DNA of 64,000 bases from Malaya genurostris (Eukaryota > Arthropoda > Insecta > Diptera > Culicidae), in the NCBI RefSeq assembly GCF_030247185.1, contig NC_080571.1, positions 235,444,666 through 235,508,665 on the forward strand, given 5' to 3'. A program made the translations under genes and the position numbers. This document shows, in pieces, positions 49,439 through 62,420 of the stretch (position 1 is its first letter; each line of letters starts with the position of its first letter). Under the pieces are notes generated by a model. That model worked only from the letters and a program-made list of their open reading frames with translations, was not told the DNA's origin and made no database searches.

Positions 49439-50545
49439 GCACAATTTTGCTACAGATTAAATAATATGGTCATAGTTTCCTTAGTCTATTGAGAAGAATG
49501 TAGCTTTGGTGCGGATATTATACAAATAGTAACGTTTCTAACCCTGGTAGAAAGTTTAGTAGCGAAAAATCATTTTTCATTCATTCATTTTTTTTCAATC
49601 AAAATTGCTCTTGTTTTTGATCTCAAACCGGTATCATGGCATACTACTAGGAAATTCTTCAGCACTGCGTGGTAACTTTGCCAAATTGTGCCAAACTGTG
49701 GTAATGTAGCATTGGAGAAAACCAGAGGTGGCGATTAGTGCGCACCTAGACTTTTTTTACGTATTTTTATTATTATTATATCGTTTATCCATACCCGACT
49801 TTAACCTAGTTGCGGTCGTTCACCGGTTTTTAAGTATTACCAATGAAATAGTACTTTTTTCGAAATTGTAAACGTAAACGTCTACGGAAACTTCAAGCCT
49901 TGCTTTACAATAACCTTAAATGAAAGATTACAATTATTACCATGTTAACGAGTATGAAAAACACAAAATGGTCATGTTTTGTTACTAATAGTGCGCAAGG
50001 GTACGGCAAATCTCGAGTATTTGTAGAAGAAAAACAATTTTTTTCTACCCAAAACCTCGAATATTAAAACAAAAATAATTTGCATTTCAAAACATCGATA
50101 ACATTCCGATTGAAGTTTATGCCCACATAAACCACTATTTTTCCTTGAAATATTCTAAGAAACACTTTCCAATTCACAATTTTCCTCCAAGCTGCTCGAA
50201 ACAAAACATTCGCTCATGACCAAGGATGCCAAGTCATTTTTTTTTAAATCTGTATTTGATTCAAAAATCAGTTTGTTTCCTCTTCCCATAAGAGCATAGT
50301 AAAACGGGATCATTTCCGTGAGAAAGAAAGGTATCGTCACTTTCAAGCGTCAAGTCATTGTGTTTTTCTAAGAAAATTGAAACTTTTTAGAGGCTTACTC
50401 CCAAGCAACCAGAAGTACTCCATAATTACTTAAAACATCCACTTACTTGCTGCTTAAAAGTACACGAGCAGTTTTTGAGAACTTGGAAGTACAGAACAAG
50501 TTCCATGCGAATTTTCTCGATGCTTAAGAAAATACGTGGAGCAAG
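49439..50545. other. Gene-free stretch, nothing recognised
   Basis: AT-rich sequence. The open frame 50155..50346 (-) lacks any motif. No element boundaries were seen. Confidence 0.2.
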
Positions 50546-51151
50546 CACTCTTAGAAAAAATGATACTTAAAGTTGACTTAAATTCAAGCATACCATAATT
50601 TCTTGTTTTATGACGAAGTATTACATATTTTAACATTTAAAAATAAATATTGTGTCTGTTTCGATGTCAACTTCCGCTAAACTAGCTGAAAAGATAATGT
50701 TAGGATTCATTTTTACTTACTTTGAGATGTAAATTTAACTGAATTTCGACGCTTATTTTATGTGCATTTATAGAGATTTAAATTTACGATTTAGAGATTT
50801 AAAATTATATTTTTTTAAGTGTATACACACTTAGAAACATTTTAGTAGATGTAATATTGTGTCATCACCAGCGCTGCCAACTATACCGATTTTTGGACTC
50901 GATACAGGAATACAGATATGCTCTCTCAAAATACCGATATTTCAATTTTCATACAGATAAATACCGATTTTCAGTTTTTGTGTTGGATTCCATAGGGGTA
51001 AACCAGGTCGAGCGACCTTTTTTTTTGTAAAGATATTGTACAGATAGTTTTTTTCGCCAAATACAGATTTTTGGAAAAAACAGTTGACAGCACTGGTCAT
51101 CACCGAAAAAATCACGACATGCTTGAATTTACGTCCTTTTTTCTAAGAGTG
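50546..51151. mobile_element. MITE with cactcttagaaaaa ends, interrupted
   Basis: The ends are cactcttagaaaaaa at the left and ttttttctaagagtg at the right. The subterminal ttaaattcaagcat is matched by atgcttgaattta near the right end. A second MITE (50869..51095) is inserted in it. Without that insertion it would be about 370 bp. No clear target duplication was found. Confidence 0.55.
50869..51095. mobile_element. hAT-like MITE with 8-bp TSD
   Basis: A 227-bp element starting cagcgctgccaact and ending agttgacagcactg (inverted, two mismatches). It is flanked by a perfect 8-bp duplication gtcatcac (50861..50868 and 51096..51103), the hAT signature. The interior is rich in ataccgat/atacagat motifs. 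It has no coding capacity. Confidence 0.85.
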
Positions 51152-52829
51152 TAATATTTGACAGTTCGAAGTGCAAAATAAGTTCCACGTGAATTATCTC
51201 GCTGCATAGAACAATGTATACTATAAGCAGCTTAGAAGATCGTTCTGATGAGTCCCGTAAACTATATAAAGTGTGTATAATTGCTTTAAAAATGGACTGT
51301 TTAAAATGAACTTCGTAAGCTGCTTAAGCCGAATCAATCCCTTTTATCCGAACCTTTGGTTTGTTGGGTTGCCGATCTGTGAACGCTATCGCAAATCTGT
51401 GTCAGTTTTTAATTAGAGCTGTATAATGAAAATCTGTGAAACACAGACTAATCTGTGAATCTGGCATATGTGCTCGTGACAACAATAAACATCGCTCGCA
51501 TTTGTACACGCAGAGAAAAACAAATTGTCGAACTAACTAAACTAGGGCTTAACACTACGATTAACTTTATAGAAATAGTGATAGCAGAAAATTTGTTTCG
51601 ATAGTGTAAATATTGTTTCTTTGAACAACAAAACAAAATATTTGTTATTTCTGAATGGATTAGATTGTTTCTATAAATAATTGTTTAGTTATTCCAAACT
51701 GGCCTAATTTTTCGGTGTGTACCAGACGAATGTTTAGTAGTATGGCTGCACAAAGATCATTATTATTCACTTCCGGTGAATCTCTCAACGAGTGAGCACG
51801 TTGTATCGTGTTAGTGTGGTGAAAATTCAAGTATTTCGTAAGAAAGAAAGGATTTTTATCCGTACTTTGAGGACTCGACGTAACCACACAGCGAGATTTG
51901 CGAAAATTTGAAAAGAAAAATAACTGGCAATATAGCCTAAGTTGCTGTGGCATCAATCGGCATCATCTCAAGTGAGGTGACGCCAACCATACGGAAGAAG
52001 AAGAAGAAGAAGAAAAGCATTATTAAGTTTTACACGATGACGACACAAATGAACTGCCGATTAATCAGGTTCATTTTTGACAGCAGCCGTGTATTTGTTT
52101 TGTTTTGCGACTGCAAATTAAAAATTGAAAAATGACGAAAAAGTGTCTGTTAAAAACGTGTTCCACAGTGAAAAGTACTAAAAAGATGTATTCGTTTCCA
52201 TCATCAAGGAGCGATATTTGTATAAATCTGTTTATTGTGAAGCGACTTGCAATTTTTAAATTCAAATGATGAACCTCTGATGAACTTTTAAACTGTAAAC
52301 AAATACACGGCGACTGTCAAAAAAAGTTGATTTTGTTGTTTTTTTGGTATGGCATGTTATGTTCGTGCAAAACCTAATTATCGAACGCAGCATATGCAGT
52401 ATTTGAAAAAATGAAATAATGATTTCTAACTACGATTATGACCGATTATAGCCAATCAAGATACAATTAAAACATAATGACAATAACTTCGTTTTGGTCA
52501 AAACATTGTTACTAAACCAAGAAAAATTCGATTCTATAAGGAATAATCGATACAAAGCCTATTTTCTACGACCCAAAAAAGCAAGAAGAATGATAGATTT
52601 TATATTCACGTATGCCATATTGATATGAAATTAACAGGAAAGGTGAAATGCAGCCGAATGAGAGTAGTTGGACCCTTTGTGGAATACATGATGAAGAAAT
52701 TCGCCGATGAACAAAAAATAAACCTTTCTGAAAATTTTCAGTGCGCGTAAGGTGTTTAAAAAGAAAAAGAATGCTGAATCTTTGCAATTTGATTAGATAT
52801 TCCAGGTGAAAATTTCAAATATCTTCAGG
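51152..52829. other. Gene-free stretch with (GAA)n
   Basis: A short GAA run lies at about 51993..52013. 51375..51470 contains atctgtgaa motifs ending aatctggcat, like a degraded hAT-type MITE end. No gene recognised. Confidence 0.3.
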
Positions 52830-53072
52830 CAGGGTTACAAAATCTGTAAATCCGCAAAAAAATGTTTGCGGGCTTATATTTATCTATAAAGTATGATACA
52901 CAAAACTGGCTTAGCGAGCAAACAAAAATGAAACAGTGCGACCATTTCACAAATCTGTAAATTTTGATGAAGTTTGCTCAAAATGTGATGCTCAAAAATC
53001 TGTAAAAAGGTCTGCAGCACTTTATAACAAATTTGTAGCTTTGCAGATAAATCTGCAGATCTGGTATCTCTG
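52830..53072. mobile_element. hAT-like MITE, degraded
   Basis: The left end cagggttacaaaatctgtaa and the complement of the right end (cagagataccagatctgcag) are similar but imperfect. The interior repeats aaatctgtaa and agcgagcaaac-type motifs. No target duplication was found. Confidence 0.45.
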
Positions 53073-53495
53073 AATTTGATGCTCTGTTGATTATGTTGAT
53101 TTATGATTATATCATTTCTAGCAAATTTTCTAATATTTATTCCAGTTGCCAAAATATTGGGGGGGCATGGCCAATCCAATAAATCTTTTGGGGAGGCAAA
53201 AAGATTGCTTTGCCCCTCCATAGTTGCTGCGCCTGCTGGTGGTAGAGTAATATCATCAATAAAAACAGCAAATAATATAACCATGCATGATGTGATTAAT
53301 ATGCTGCTGATTGAACAAATTTTACCCTATTTAGCTTGACTATCATACGCAGAGGTAACAGAAGCGCAGGATATCCCTACACCAATTCAAGCGCGCCGTA
53401 CAAACGCTGCACCTGCTGCGTATTCTAAACATGCAAAATCATGCGCTCCAGTTACTTCCAAAAATCAAATCCATGCTAAATAACGATTGGGTTTA
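53073..53495. repeat. Gene-free stretch with fold-back and repeat
   Basis: 53190..53221 folds back (ggggaggcaaa/gctttgcccctcc). 53305..53375 (gctgctgatt, tttagcttgac, gaggtaacagaagcgc) resembles 59310..59370, so it is dispersed repeat. Confidence 0.35.
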
Positions 53496-53506
53496 ATATA
53501 AATAGT

Positions 53507-53662
53507 AGCAAAGCCTTGGTATTACATTCCTGTAGTGAAATTTGACATTCTGTTTCAACAGACTTCGCAGTCGATTCAGAGTGTACAGAACCATTGCATG
53601 GCTGGTGTTACGATTCTACTGACACTATGAATCCTTCCAGGTCGGGGATCGAACATACGACT
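53507..53662 (-). repeat. tRNA-derived SINE, minus-strand copy
   Basis: An 11-bp target duplication atataaatagt (53496..53506, 53663..53673) flanks it. On the minus strand it starts in the tRNA-like head (gtatgttcgatccccgacct), continues with the body (cagccatgcaatggttctgt, tctgttgaaacagaatgtc) and ends taccaaggctttgct. Confidence 0.85.
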
Positions 53663-53673
53663 ATATAAATAGT

Positions 53674-54689
53674 GCACAAGTTAAATAAACAAGCTGGAAA
53701 TAAAACAGTCTTTTGTCACTACCATCACTATTTAAAGCGGATGTTTTCACTAATTGGCTGTTGCGTAGTATAAACTGAAAAATTAACATGATCAATGTGG
53801 TTACGATTCGAACTGATTATTTCAAATGAAAACCTTCATCTAGCATTGATTTCCCTAGTATTCATTTTATTGAGAATTACACAACCGGTTGCGAACTCGA
53901 ACACGGTGAGCATCAAACGAGAGCATGTGTTGAACCTACGTAAACCGTGCCGTACCGAAACTAGTATTTTTCCCAGTTCTGGCGTTAAAGAAGGGTTTCT
54001 GAAAATTCCGAATTGAAAATTTTCTCCAATTTGAATGCCCTCACACATATAAATTGACAAACTACGTTGATTTTCATGTACCATTAATATCCCTCATCAT
54101 CCATCATTAGATTCCCTAAAGATACAAAATACAGTTTTTCATACTGAGCAAGCCAATTGCAAGCAAGCTCAATTGCGATTCAGTAGCGAATTTATTCAGT
54201 AGAGATTCTTCTATTGATCAGAATCCTACAATTAAATTTAACGAAACCAGTGTCTTCTATACTCGTAAAATACAAGCCACTTCTAAAGCATTTATAGATA
54301 TGATGACGAATTTACTCATTTTGTTACGTCCACAAGTTGCCAGCCAAACAAGAATTTTTTTTAGCAAACTTCTCTACTCTGGATGGCTTCAAGGATCATG
54401 TAGCCTTTGAAGACATAGATCTTTTTTTTTACAGAATCTACTCGATAACGTGTTTTATATACGTATTATTGTCCATTGCAATGCACATTGATTTTCTTAA
54501 GCAGACTTTGGCCATCAAAAATCCGCCTATCATTTCGATTGATACTAACCAAATTGATACATTTGTCATCTGGACTTTATCCTGGAACGTAACGTTTTCA
54601 AATGACTTTTCCACAGGATCTATGAAGACGGATCTGTTATTTTGCTATTTCTGTTGCTGCCATTTTTCCACGATTTTTTATTCGTCAGT
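53674..54689. other. Gene-free stretch, nothing recognised
   Basis: The open frame that starts at 54337 shows no motif in its first two thirds. Otherwise AT-rich sequence with no boundaries seen. Confidence 0.2.
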
Positions 54690-54791
54690 TTCCCTAGAAC
54701 AAGACTTGAGTCCCACTGAAAACCTTAGGGATCTCCTAGAAAGAAAAGTATACCATGGGGAACGCTTGTATGCGAATAATACCATTTTGTG
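54690..54791 (+). pseudogene. Tc1-like transposase C-terminal remnant
   Basis: SLEQDLSPTENLRDLLERKV resembles the conserved Tc1 ending (SPDLNPIENLWD.L.RKV), with the catalytic glutamate in TEN. Upstream of 54690 the same frame no longer looks like a transposase. It is a short, old fragment. Confidence 0.35.
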
Positions 54792-54792
54792 A

Positions 54793-57714
54793 TTTTTAAT
54801 CACACAGATGTGCGATAGTGATCCATACCAATTCTGTCTATTAAACTATCTATTGCATTTTTAGATTCGATTTTCTCTTCATTTTTGAAGGAAAATCTAG
54901 CGGAAAATTCACTCAGCCAAACAAAGATTGAGAACAATGCAACTAAAGAAAAATATCCAAACTAGTGCCACCACGAACAATTGTTCAAACGAACAAATAA
55001 ACTACCGAGAATAGAACTTTTCTGCCAGTACCACAAATCAACCATCCATTGCGCAATCAAAACTCAACCGAAAACAAAAAATACCTAACCTAGCCGACCA
55101 TCAGGATAAGGAAACATACAGTACGAAGATTTACGGTGGACGGCTAGCCCCAAGCGAATTCCACCAGCATTCCGGACTGTGCCGGCACCGACTGGAGCAG
55201 AAAGGAAGGAAAAGAAAGAAACCGAGTTTCTGAATTTATGAGTTTCCATTTGTTGTTGAATGTGGCGCGTTTCAAAAATGTACCAGCAGCTAACAACGGA
55301 TGCAAAATTCGGCACGGAAGTCACTTCCGGTGAAAATGCAACCAGCATCTTAGTCGGATTGGAGGATTCACTGCAAGCACAATTCTTGCTTTAGCAGATT
55401 GATGAAGAGTTAGTGGTCTCGGGTGTTCGAATGGATCAAAGTATTCACGCCATGGTGAAACAACCTAATAAAGTAAACTATTCTGAAAAGGAAGGACTTG
55501 CTTTCGGCGCTGACTTACAACGTACTGAAGGTGCATAAAATTTGGCACAGACATACTCCCCTCCATCAGAGCACATGATTCCATTCATGAATATGGTGAT
55601 GATGAGCTATAGAATGTCTGCTGCACCACCTTCTGGTTCGTGTTCATGTTCGGTATGTGGTATAGTAAGGTATGTTATAAATATGTATGATGATATAAAA
55701 GGGAGGTAACATTCAATTACCAATATTTGACCAAAAGTGACTTGCGGTGAAAGCAGGTTCTCCGTGTTGTCGGTACTCCGCTTACGGACGCTAGAAACTG
55801 CCAGCATGAAAATAGAGTGCACGCCAATTTGATGTTACATGAACATTATGCATTGCAGACGTACTCACTTTGTTTGCTAATCGTGACTTACTCGGCGGAA
55901 GTGGTTCGTTCGAACTGACTGAATAATTAATTTATACAACTATTTCGTCGGCATAACTTGATGCATCGAACTGTTGGGCGAACATTATGATCGCTTCAGT
56001 CCCGTCAACACATCAATACGATCCATTCTTTCCCATCGAGCAGCCGTTCCGACTCCGCGGCTATACGGCTGGATGCGCATTTTATGCGACAATCGAGATA
56101 ATTATGCCAACCTCCGTTGTCGTCAATTAGATGCAGCCCGTCTGGGGTGGCGGCTGATGTCCATTAGACATGATTCGCATAACGGAGCAAAATCGTTTAT
56201 GACAGGGCAGATTAAAGCGAGATATCCAGGAATTGGGGTTAGGGGAGATTAAAAAAATCGTCGTACTTATAATGATCCTACACGAACCGCACACGAACGC
56301 GACGAGGACAGACCCAGTTACCAACGGGCTACACATTTTATTTAGCGTAGACGCGAGGACACCGCCCCACATTAGATGGAGTGTCGTCGCTGGTGTCGCT
56401 TTTGCACTTTACGTTGTAAATTACTTGGATATTGAATTAATTTGTTCAATTTACGCACAAGCCGTGCCGGTAGAGCAGCTAATGCGGCATTGTCTTTCGG
56501 AATGGGTTACGTACAAAGTGTCACCGTTTTTATATCAATGAAGCATTCTTTTAATTTCCTAGTGAACTTGGCAAGTGGCGAAACACGAATAATTTTCTCA
56601 CCGACTGTGAAGATTCACGATCGCCAGATGCGCAGTTTTGGAAGGTTAGCCACGTCTATTTGCCTTCAATACGGTTACCGAAATGATTGGAACATTGCCA
56701 GAACCACTCGTACACGTAAATGCCGCAAAAACGTTCACAACTCGGCGCCGGTCGTTTGTCCTTCAAACTTCAACGGATGCGTAGTTAGAAGAAAACAAGC
56801 CACCAATTTCGGTTGGTAAGGTTTATACAGCAATCCGCTCAACACACGCACACATGCACATTCGGAACCTCCTACGGCCATGAAAATCTCAACCGAAAAA
56901 AAAATCATTCGAAAATCCGATAATTCAACCCACAACGGTACCACCTGTCGGAGCAGTCTGATTTGTAGAGCGCTCAGCTGGACCAGACGAAGTGAGAACA
57001 CTCAAACGTAATTCTGCCAACGACGTGGCGCCTTCAATAAATCAGAAAATTTGTTTACACCCAAAAGCGCTGGTCCCAGTTCTGCCGCGTTATGACGTAA
57101 CAAACGTTCGGTGTTTGCATTGTTTGAATGTTGTTTTCGCGCCCCTCGATCGAATCCGTTATCCACTGGAGTAACATTGGCACCACCTGGCTGCGCTGCG
57201 ATGTCAGTCAGTTCGGAATGTTGACGCCTTATTGATGTTAAATGGCCATTACCGATGCTCATCTGGCTGTTTCGAGGTCATTTCTGCAAGTGTAGGGGGT
57301 TTTGGAGCATTCATTTGCGAAGTAGGACGTATGTATGTTATGCTGCACGGCTATTGGCTTAGATCATATCGTATTTTTGCACGTGATAGTAGTCAAATTG
57401 TCAGTAAACATGTCTGGGAGTCCGATAAGTGTATAATGACATTGTGCTCCATGAGCTAGAAAAATTTTGCAATGCAAACGGCAGCAACATTTAAGCTAAT
57501 TTTTCTCCTAGCAAAATCAATTGAAATGAAACTTCATAATACTGAGGCAAATCGGTGTTCTTGAAAAATTTCTCAGTTAATAGAAACAGGGAAATTTGTT
57601 CGGTAGTTTACATTTAACATTTAAAGTGGAAGCATGGGACAACCCAATAACTTTTGACAGAATTGTCAGATCGACTAATGACATACCGCGTTGGAAGCGT
57701 CATTCCAAAACCAT
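54793..57714. other. Gene-free stretch, GC-richer, possibly 5' regulatory
   Basis: 55900..57300 is visibly richer in GC and CpG than its surroundings and shows no repeat structure. Open frames on both strands (55974..56252, 56233..56541, 56442..56819 +; 56735..57001 -) have no recognisable motif. It could hold the promoter or a non-coding first exon of the minus-strand MTUS-like gene, which is an inference from position only. Confidence 0.25.
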
Positions 57715-58038
57715 TTTACCATGGGACAGCACACACCAAAAGACTGAAGTTGTTCAACTTTACATTCAAAATAACTTTTCCAAAATCTCAAAATTAACTG
57801 AGGAACAGCCTCTATACGACCAAAAAATTACAGTTTGGTTGTGCGGATTTGCTGATTCTTCCCTATTTTTTTCAAGACGATGATGAAGCAACGTAAACTG
57901 TTAATGGCGATCGTTATCGAGTCATGATAAATGATTTTGTAACGTTTGAATGGGTACTAGTTTCAACAGGACGGTGCAACATGTCATACAGCTCGACTAA
58001 CAATCGATTTGTTACGACCATTGTTTCCAGGACAAGCC
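57715..58038 (+). pseudogene. Tc1/mariner-superfamily transposase remnant
   Basis: WDSTHQKTEVVQLYIQNNFS resembles the N-terminus of insect transposases of this group. It is followed directly by QPLYDQKITVWLCGF from the catalytic region, implying an internal deletion. TVNGDRYRVMINDFV and, in another frame, FQQDGATCHTARLTIDLL (second catalytic aspartate) complete it. It is cut off at 58038, where a dispersed repeat begins. Confidence 0.65.
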
Positions 58039-58040
58039 TT

Positions 58041-59119
58041 TTTTTGCCTTTCTTATATGGAAAGGCTATGCAATCACTGTGAAAATCGCCTTTTTAACCG
58101 AGGCCCGGAGGGCCGAATGTCATATACCATTCGACTCAGCTCGACGAACTGAACAAATGTCTGTGTGTGTATGTGTGTGTGTGTATGTAACAAAAATATG
58201 CACTCACTTTTCTCAGTGATGGCTTAACAGATTTTCACAAACAAAGATTCAAATGAAAGGTCTCATAGTCCCATAGCCTGCTATTGAATTTCATTCCGAT
58301 CCGACTTCCGGTTCCGGAGATATAGGATAATATGTACCAAAAAAAGAAAAAAATATGCACTCACTTTTTTCAGAGATGGCTGAACCGATTTTCACAAACT
58401 AAGATTCAAATAAAAGGTATTATGATCCCATAGCTTGCTAATGAATTTCATTTAAATGTGACTTCCGGTTCCGGAGTTATATGGTAATATGTGACAATTT
58501 GAGAAGAAGTTTACACTCAATTGTCTCTGGAATAACTCAACCGATTCTCGCAAACTAAGATTCAAATGAAAGGTCTTACAATATCCTGAAAATTTGTAAA
58601 ACATTTTATCTGGATCCGACTTCCGGTTCCGGAACTAAAGCGTTATACGTGGAAAATTAACAACGTTACTAGTATTTTTCCACGAACGATGGTTAAAAAC
58701 AGGTACAAATCCCATAAAACTGTCTGATAAATTCTTCTAATTTTCAGAGCTTGTTAGTTAGTGGGCATGAAAACTTAATTCGGCACTACTGGTCCCCCCT
58801 TTTCCTGTTCCGAGAGCACCGAAAGCGGAGAAGAAAAACTCCTAAAACTAAATTCACTTTGATTTCTCTGCGATGTTTGAACCGATTTTCACAAATCTTG
58901 ATTTGAATTGAAGCTCATACTGTCTTTAAAGCTATTGTGAAATTTCATCCGGATCCAACTTCCGGTTCCGCAGTTACAGGGCGATGAGTGTCAAAGTTTT
59001 CAAATCGCCATATAAAGTGACAATATGTACAACACCGAAAGAAGAAGAAAACACAAAACGAATAAGGCGTGCTTTGTTCTATTTCGTACACGTTGTGCAC
59101 TACACAACGTCATTAATAA

Positions 59120-59214
<95 letters not shown>

Positions 59215-59237
59215 GTAATAATAATAATAATAATAAC

Positions 59238-59294
<57 letters not shown>

Positions 59295-59815
59295 CCTACT
59301 ACATGTTTTATGCTGCTGATTCATGCTGTTTAGCTTGACTTACATATGCAGAAGTAACAGAAACGCTGGTTCGTTTCGTTTGTTGGATTTCGTTTAATTG
59401 GTTTAATCGAAATAGAGCATGAGATAGTAAGTATAGGTATAACTACGTTTAAAACTGTTCCAATTTGTAGGTCATATTTGTGGGTAGCAAACGAACCAAC
59501 TTCGGTTATTCCGTTTATCTGAATCCGGTTTCGGAAGAATCTGAAATGGTGATAAAAACTGCAAAAAGGATCTCACTCACTTTTCTTCGAGATGGCCAAA
59601 TCGATTTTCACAAACTTATTCTTTAATTTGTTGTGGATACCACTTTCGGTTTTGGAACTACAGGTTAAACAGGATTTGTAGAGTTTGTGAGATTAGGTCC
59701 GAACAAATTTTCCTATTTCTATTCAATACACAGTTGTTTTTGCGAATTTCACGGTTATATTTATGATGTAATGAGTAATATGAGAAAGGCATCATTACAC
59801 CACTAGGTAGATTAA
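58041..59815 (+). repeat. Large mosquito dispersed repeat, copy C
   Basis: Starts ctttcttatatggaaagg, tatgcaatcactgtgaaaa, gaggcccggagggccgaatg. Modules of the form tcaaatgaaaggtct plus gacttccggttccgg repeat about four times. It ends gagaaaggcatcattacacc. A (TAA)n tract and a short foreign block (59300..59370) interrupt it. It truncates the transposase remnant on its left, so it inserted later. Confidence 0.6.
59113..59294. repeat. (TAA)n microsatellite
   Basis: About 180 bp of TAA trinucleotides with a few point changes. It produces long artificial poly-Asn/Ile/Leu open frames that are not genes. Confidence 0.95.
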
Positions 59816-60205
59816 AATGGTTTTTTTTTGTAAATAGTTACAGTGGCAGCAGTCCCTTGCTTCAGTTCTATACTGGACCCTTGATAAGATTTGCTTCTAT
59901 GAGCTTCTTCATTAACTTTTTTAACTCACAGACGTTTCTAGGTTATGGTGCCCATTTGATCACTTTCACCGATCACCGATTCACCGATTACTTTCATTCA
60001 ATGAATTGTGATAATATCGAATACTTCGTTTTGGTTCTGTGAAGCAATAATGCAGAAAAAGTAGTTCAAAAATTGTTCAATACTGCTGTTATAGTGATGC
60101 GAAAACTTGAAGCAAATGTTATTAATTTCGTCTTACTCTTGAAGTTAATCTATTGAACATAGACAACAGATCTCACTCTAACTACCGTTACTCTACTTTT
60201 ATCTC
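59816..60205. other. Gene-free spacer
   Basis: Nothing recognised between the dispersed repeat and the next mariner element, apart from a tandem caccgat run near 59970. Confidence 0.25.
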
Positions 60206-60207
60206 TA

Positions 60208-61497
60208 AAGACTGTCCCATAAAGTATGGACGCAACCAAAAACCGCTGCCATTTCGCAATGGGTCAGAATCTGTCAATTTTTATGGCTGCGTCCTGTTGT
60301 TTACACTATTCTCTAACCACTTGTGCAGTTGTTTATTCGTTTTCATTAGTTTGTTTCGAAATGCATGGACTTTCAGCAGAACAACAAAGAAAAATTGTGT
60401 ACAAATAGTGCACAGAACACGGACTGTCACTGAGAAAGATAACAAAAATTGATGGAGTAAGTGAAAAAACGTGCGAAATGCAATCAGGAAGCTCGGTGAG
60501 GATAACACCTTTGAGGATAAACCGAAAACGGGTCGAAAAAAAGGTCCTGCTAACCCTCAGTTGGATAAACGTATACTGAAGGCGTTCGAGCAAAAGAAGG
60601 AGTTTTCAGTTCGGGACGTGGCCAAAAAAGTGGGCACTTCGAAGTCAAATGTTCTTAGTGCTAAAGAATGTTTGAATCTGCAAACCTATAAGAAGCAGAA
60701 ACGTAGTCCGAAACAAGTAGCATCGATCAGGCCGAAGGTTCGAAAGCTGTACAATACGATTCTTGCTGGAAATTTGAACTGCATAATCATGGACGACGAT
60801 ACCTACGTGAAACTCGATTACAAATCCTTGCCGGGACCACAATATTATACGGTGCGAGAAGGGCAAGTGTTAAACCAGTCCGAGACATCGATTGAAATCG
60901 AAAAATTTGGTAAGAAAGCTATGGTCTGGCAAGCAATTTGTAGCTGCGGTAAGATTTCGAAACCCTTCATCACCACTGCTTCAATGAACAGCGAAATATA
61001 CACCAAGGAATGTTTACAAAAACGACTTCTAGCCATCATTCGAAGCCACAAGGATCCTGTTGTCTTCTGGCTAGATCTTGCTTCTTGCCACTAGAAATCA
61101 ACGGTAGAATGGTATACTACCAAAAATGTCACTTTCGTCCCAAAAGACACGAATCTACCAAATTGCCCACAACTTCGACCAAGTGAGGAATTTTGGGCAT
61201 TAACGAAGGCACATCTTAGAAAACATGTCTCGGCAGTCGAAACCATTCAACAGTTCAAAAAAGATTGGAAAAAGGTTTCAAAACTTGTCGCCAAGAAGTC
61301 TGTATGGAATCCAATGAGGAACGTTCGCAAGAAGGTGCGCCAGCTAGTCTACAATGGCTAAGTAGCAAATGTTGAGAATAAGTTTCTGTTATTGTAGTCT
61401 AATATTATAAAAATATCGAATAAAATTTGAATATCTAACACTTGTGAATTATTTACAGCGAAATCAAAGTGGCGTCCATACTTTCTGGGACAGTCTT
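60208..61497 (+). mobile_element. DD37E Tc1/mariner element, subfamily 2, both ends present
   Basis: A 1290-bp element with inverted ends aagactgtcccataaagtat and the complement of aagactgtcccagaaagtat. TA flanks it at 60206-60207 and 61498-61499. Same subfamily as 48165..49436 and 21503..22736. Confidence 0.87.
60361..61362 (+). pseudogene. DD37E mariner transposase, broken copy 3
   Basis: It starts MHGLSAEQQRKIVYK, then TGG to TAG at about 60407. A 1-bp deletion near 60465 shifts the frame. The frame 60471..61094 is the longest open part and runs from the DNA-binding region (RDVAKKVGTSKSNVLSAKE) through MDDDTYVKLDYKSLPGPQ (first aspartate) to VVFWLDLASCH (second aspartate). A 5-bp loss at about 61093 ends it. 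NCPQLRPSEEFW follows in another frame, with I to S next to the catalytic Glu. Confidence 0.85.
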
Positions 61498-61499
61498 TA

Positions 61500-62135
61500 T
61501 TATTGGTCGATCGGCCTTTATTACCGTTCTTGCATGCACTTCCTCTTACACTTCACTCACAGATTACCTCATCCATCGAGTCCCACACGAAAACGACACA
61601 ACCCCACAAAGTAAACTGGATAAGCATCGTTTGGCAGCTATCAGTGGTTTGCTCATATGTTCAGTATTTATCATTTTATTCTATTCTACAATATTCAATC
61701 TCATTCCACAATATCCCATGGTACACAAATCACAAACAAATCGAAATAAAAATGTTTTTTTAATAACTATTTATTGGCATATGAGTTAACATTAAATTAT
61801 TAAGATTTAAATTGGATGTTCAGCCACAAGTGGTGACTTTTCAGCCATATAATATACATGATTTGGTTATTACCATAAATACATCATTTGCTTCCGCAAA
61901 TTCTGTGATTTATGTGTGGGGAAAATTGTAAACCAACTTGTATTGTGTAATGGGGAAAACGAACTTTTATACTAACTTACTAACTAATACAGAGAGCGAA
62001 TCGATTCAATTGAAGGTTGCATCGATTTTTGTCGGAATTTGCTTATAATATTATGTGACATTACATCTAATGGTTCTATATTTGTGAGTCTGTGTAACTC
62101 ATTTGTACTAAGCCAGGGAGGACGCTTCAAAATCA
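61500..62135. other. Gene-free stretch, minor repeat similarity
   Basis: 62088..62160 resembles 29399..29480. No gene recognised; open frames 61469..61789 and 61503..61763 lack motifs. Confidence 0.25.
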
Positions 62136-62138
62136 TTT

Positions 62139-62420
62139 TTAAAATTTAATTTTATTTTTCCTTCCTGGTTGAACAACTTGACCAAATTGGTACTGCATAG
62201 ACATGGCTGGTCTGAAAATTTGTTTATAAATTAACAATTTGTTTTTTAGACAGAGCTTAGAATTTATTTTTTTTAAGAGGATATAAACATACTTATTACA
62301 CTTTGCCTGGATTCCTTTAATGTGATCCTTGAAAGTGAGTTTTTTGTCATACGTTAAACCTAAGTATTTTGCTTGATCAGACCATGTCAATTCCAAGCCA
62401 TTCGATTTGATAATGTGATT
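62139..62420 (-). pseudogene. Jockey-type non-LTR reverse transcriptase fragment
   Basis: The minus strand reads LTWSDQAKYLGLTYDKKLTF, then KDHIKGIQAKCNKYVYIL and LCLKNKLLIYKQIFRPAM. This matches the post-catalytic thumb region of Jockey-clade RTs (VKYLGVTLD..LTF..HI...). Only this piece is present and it ends in AT-rich sequence. Confidence 0.7.

Noticed and set aside
58984..59333. Long open frames of poly-Ile, poly-Asn and poly-Leu on both strands
   Set aside because: They are translations of the (TAA)n tract at 59113..59294; the same applies to frames over (TTA)n at 63317..63491 and the (TA)n tracts at 30893, 32776 and 34255.
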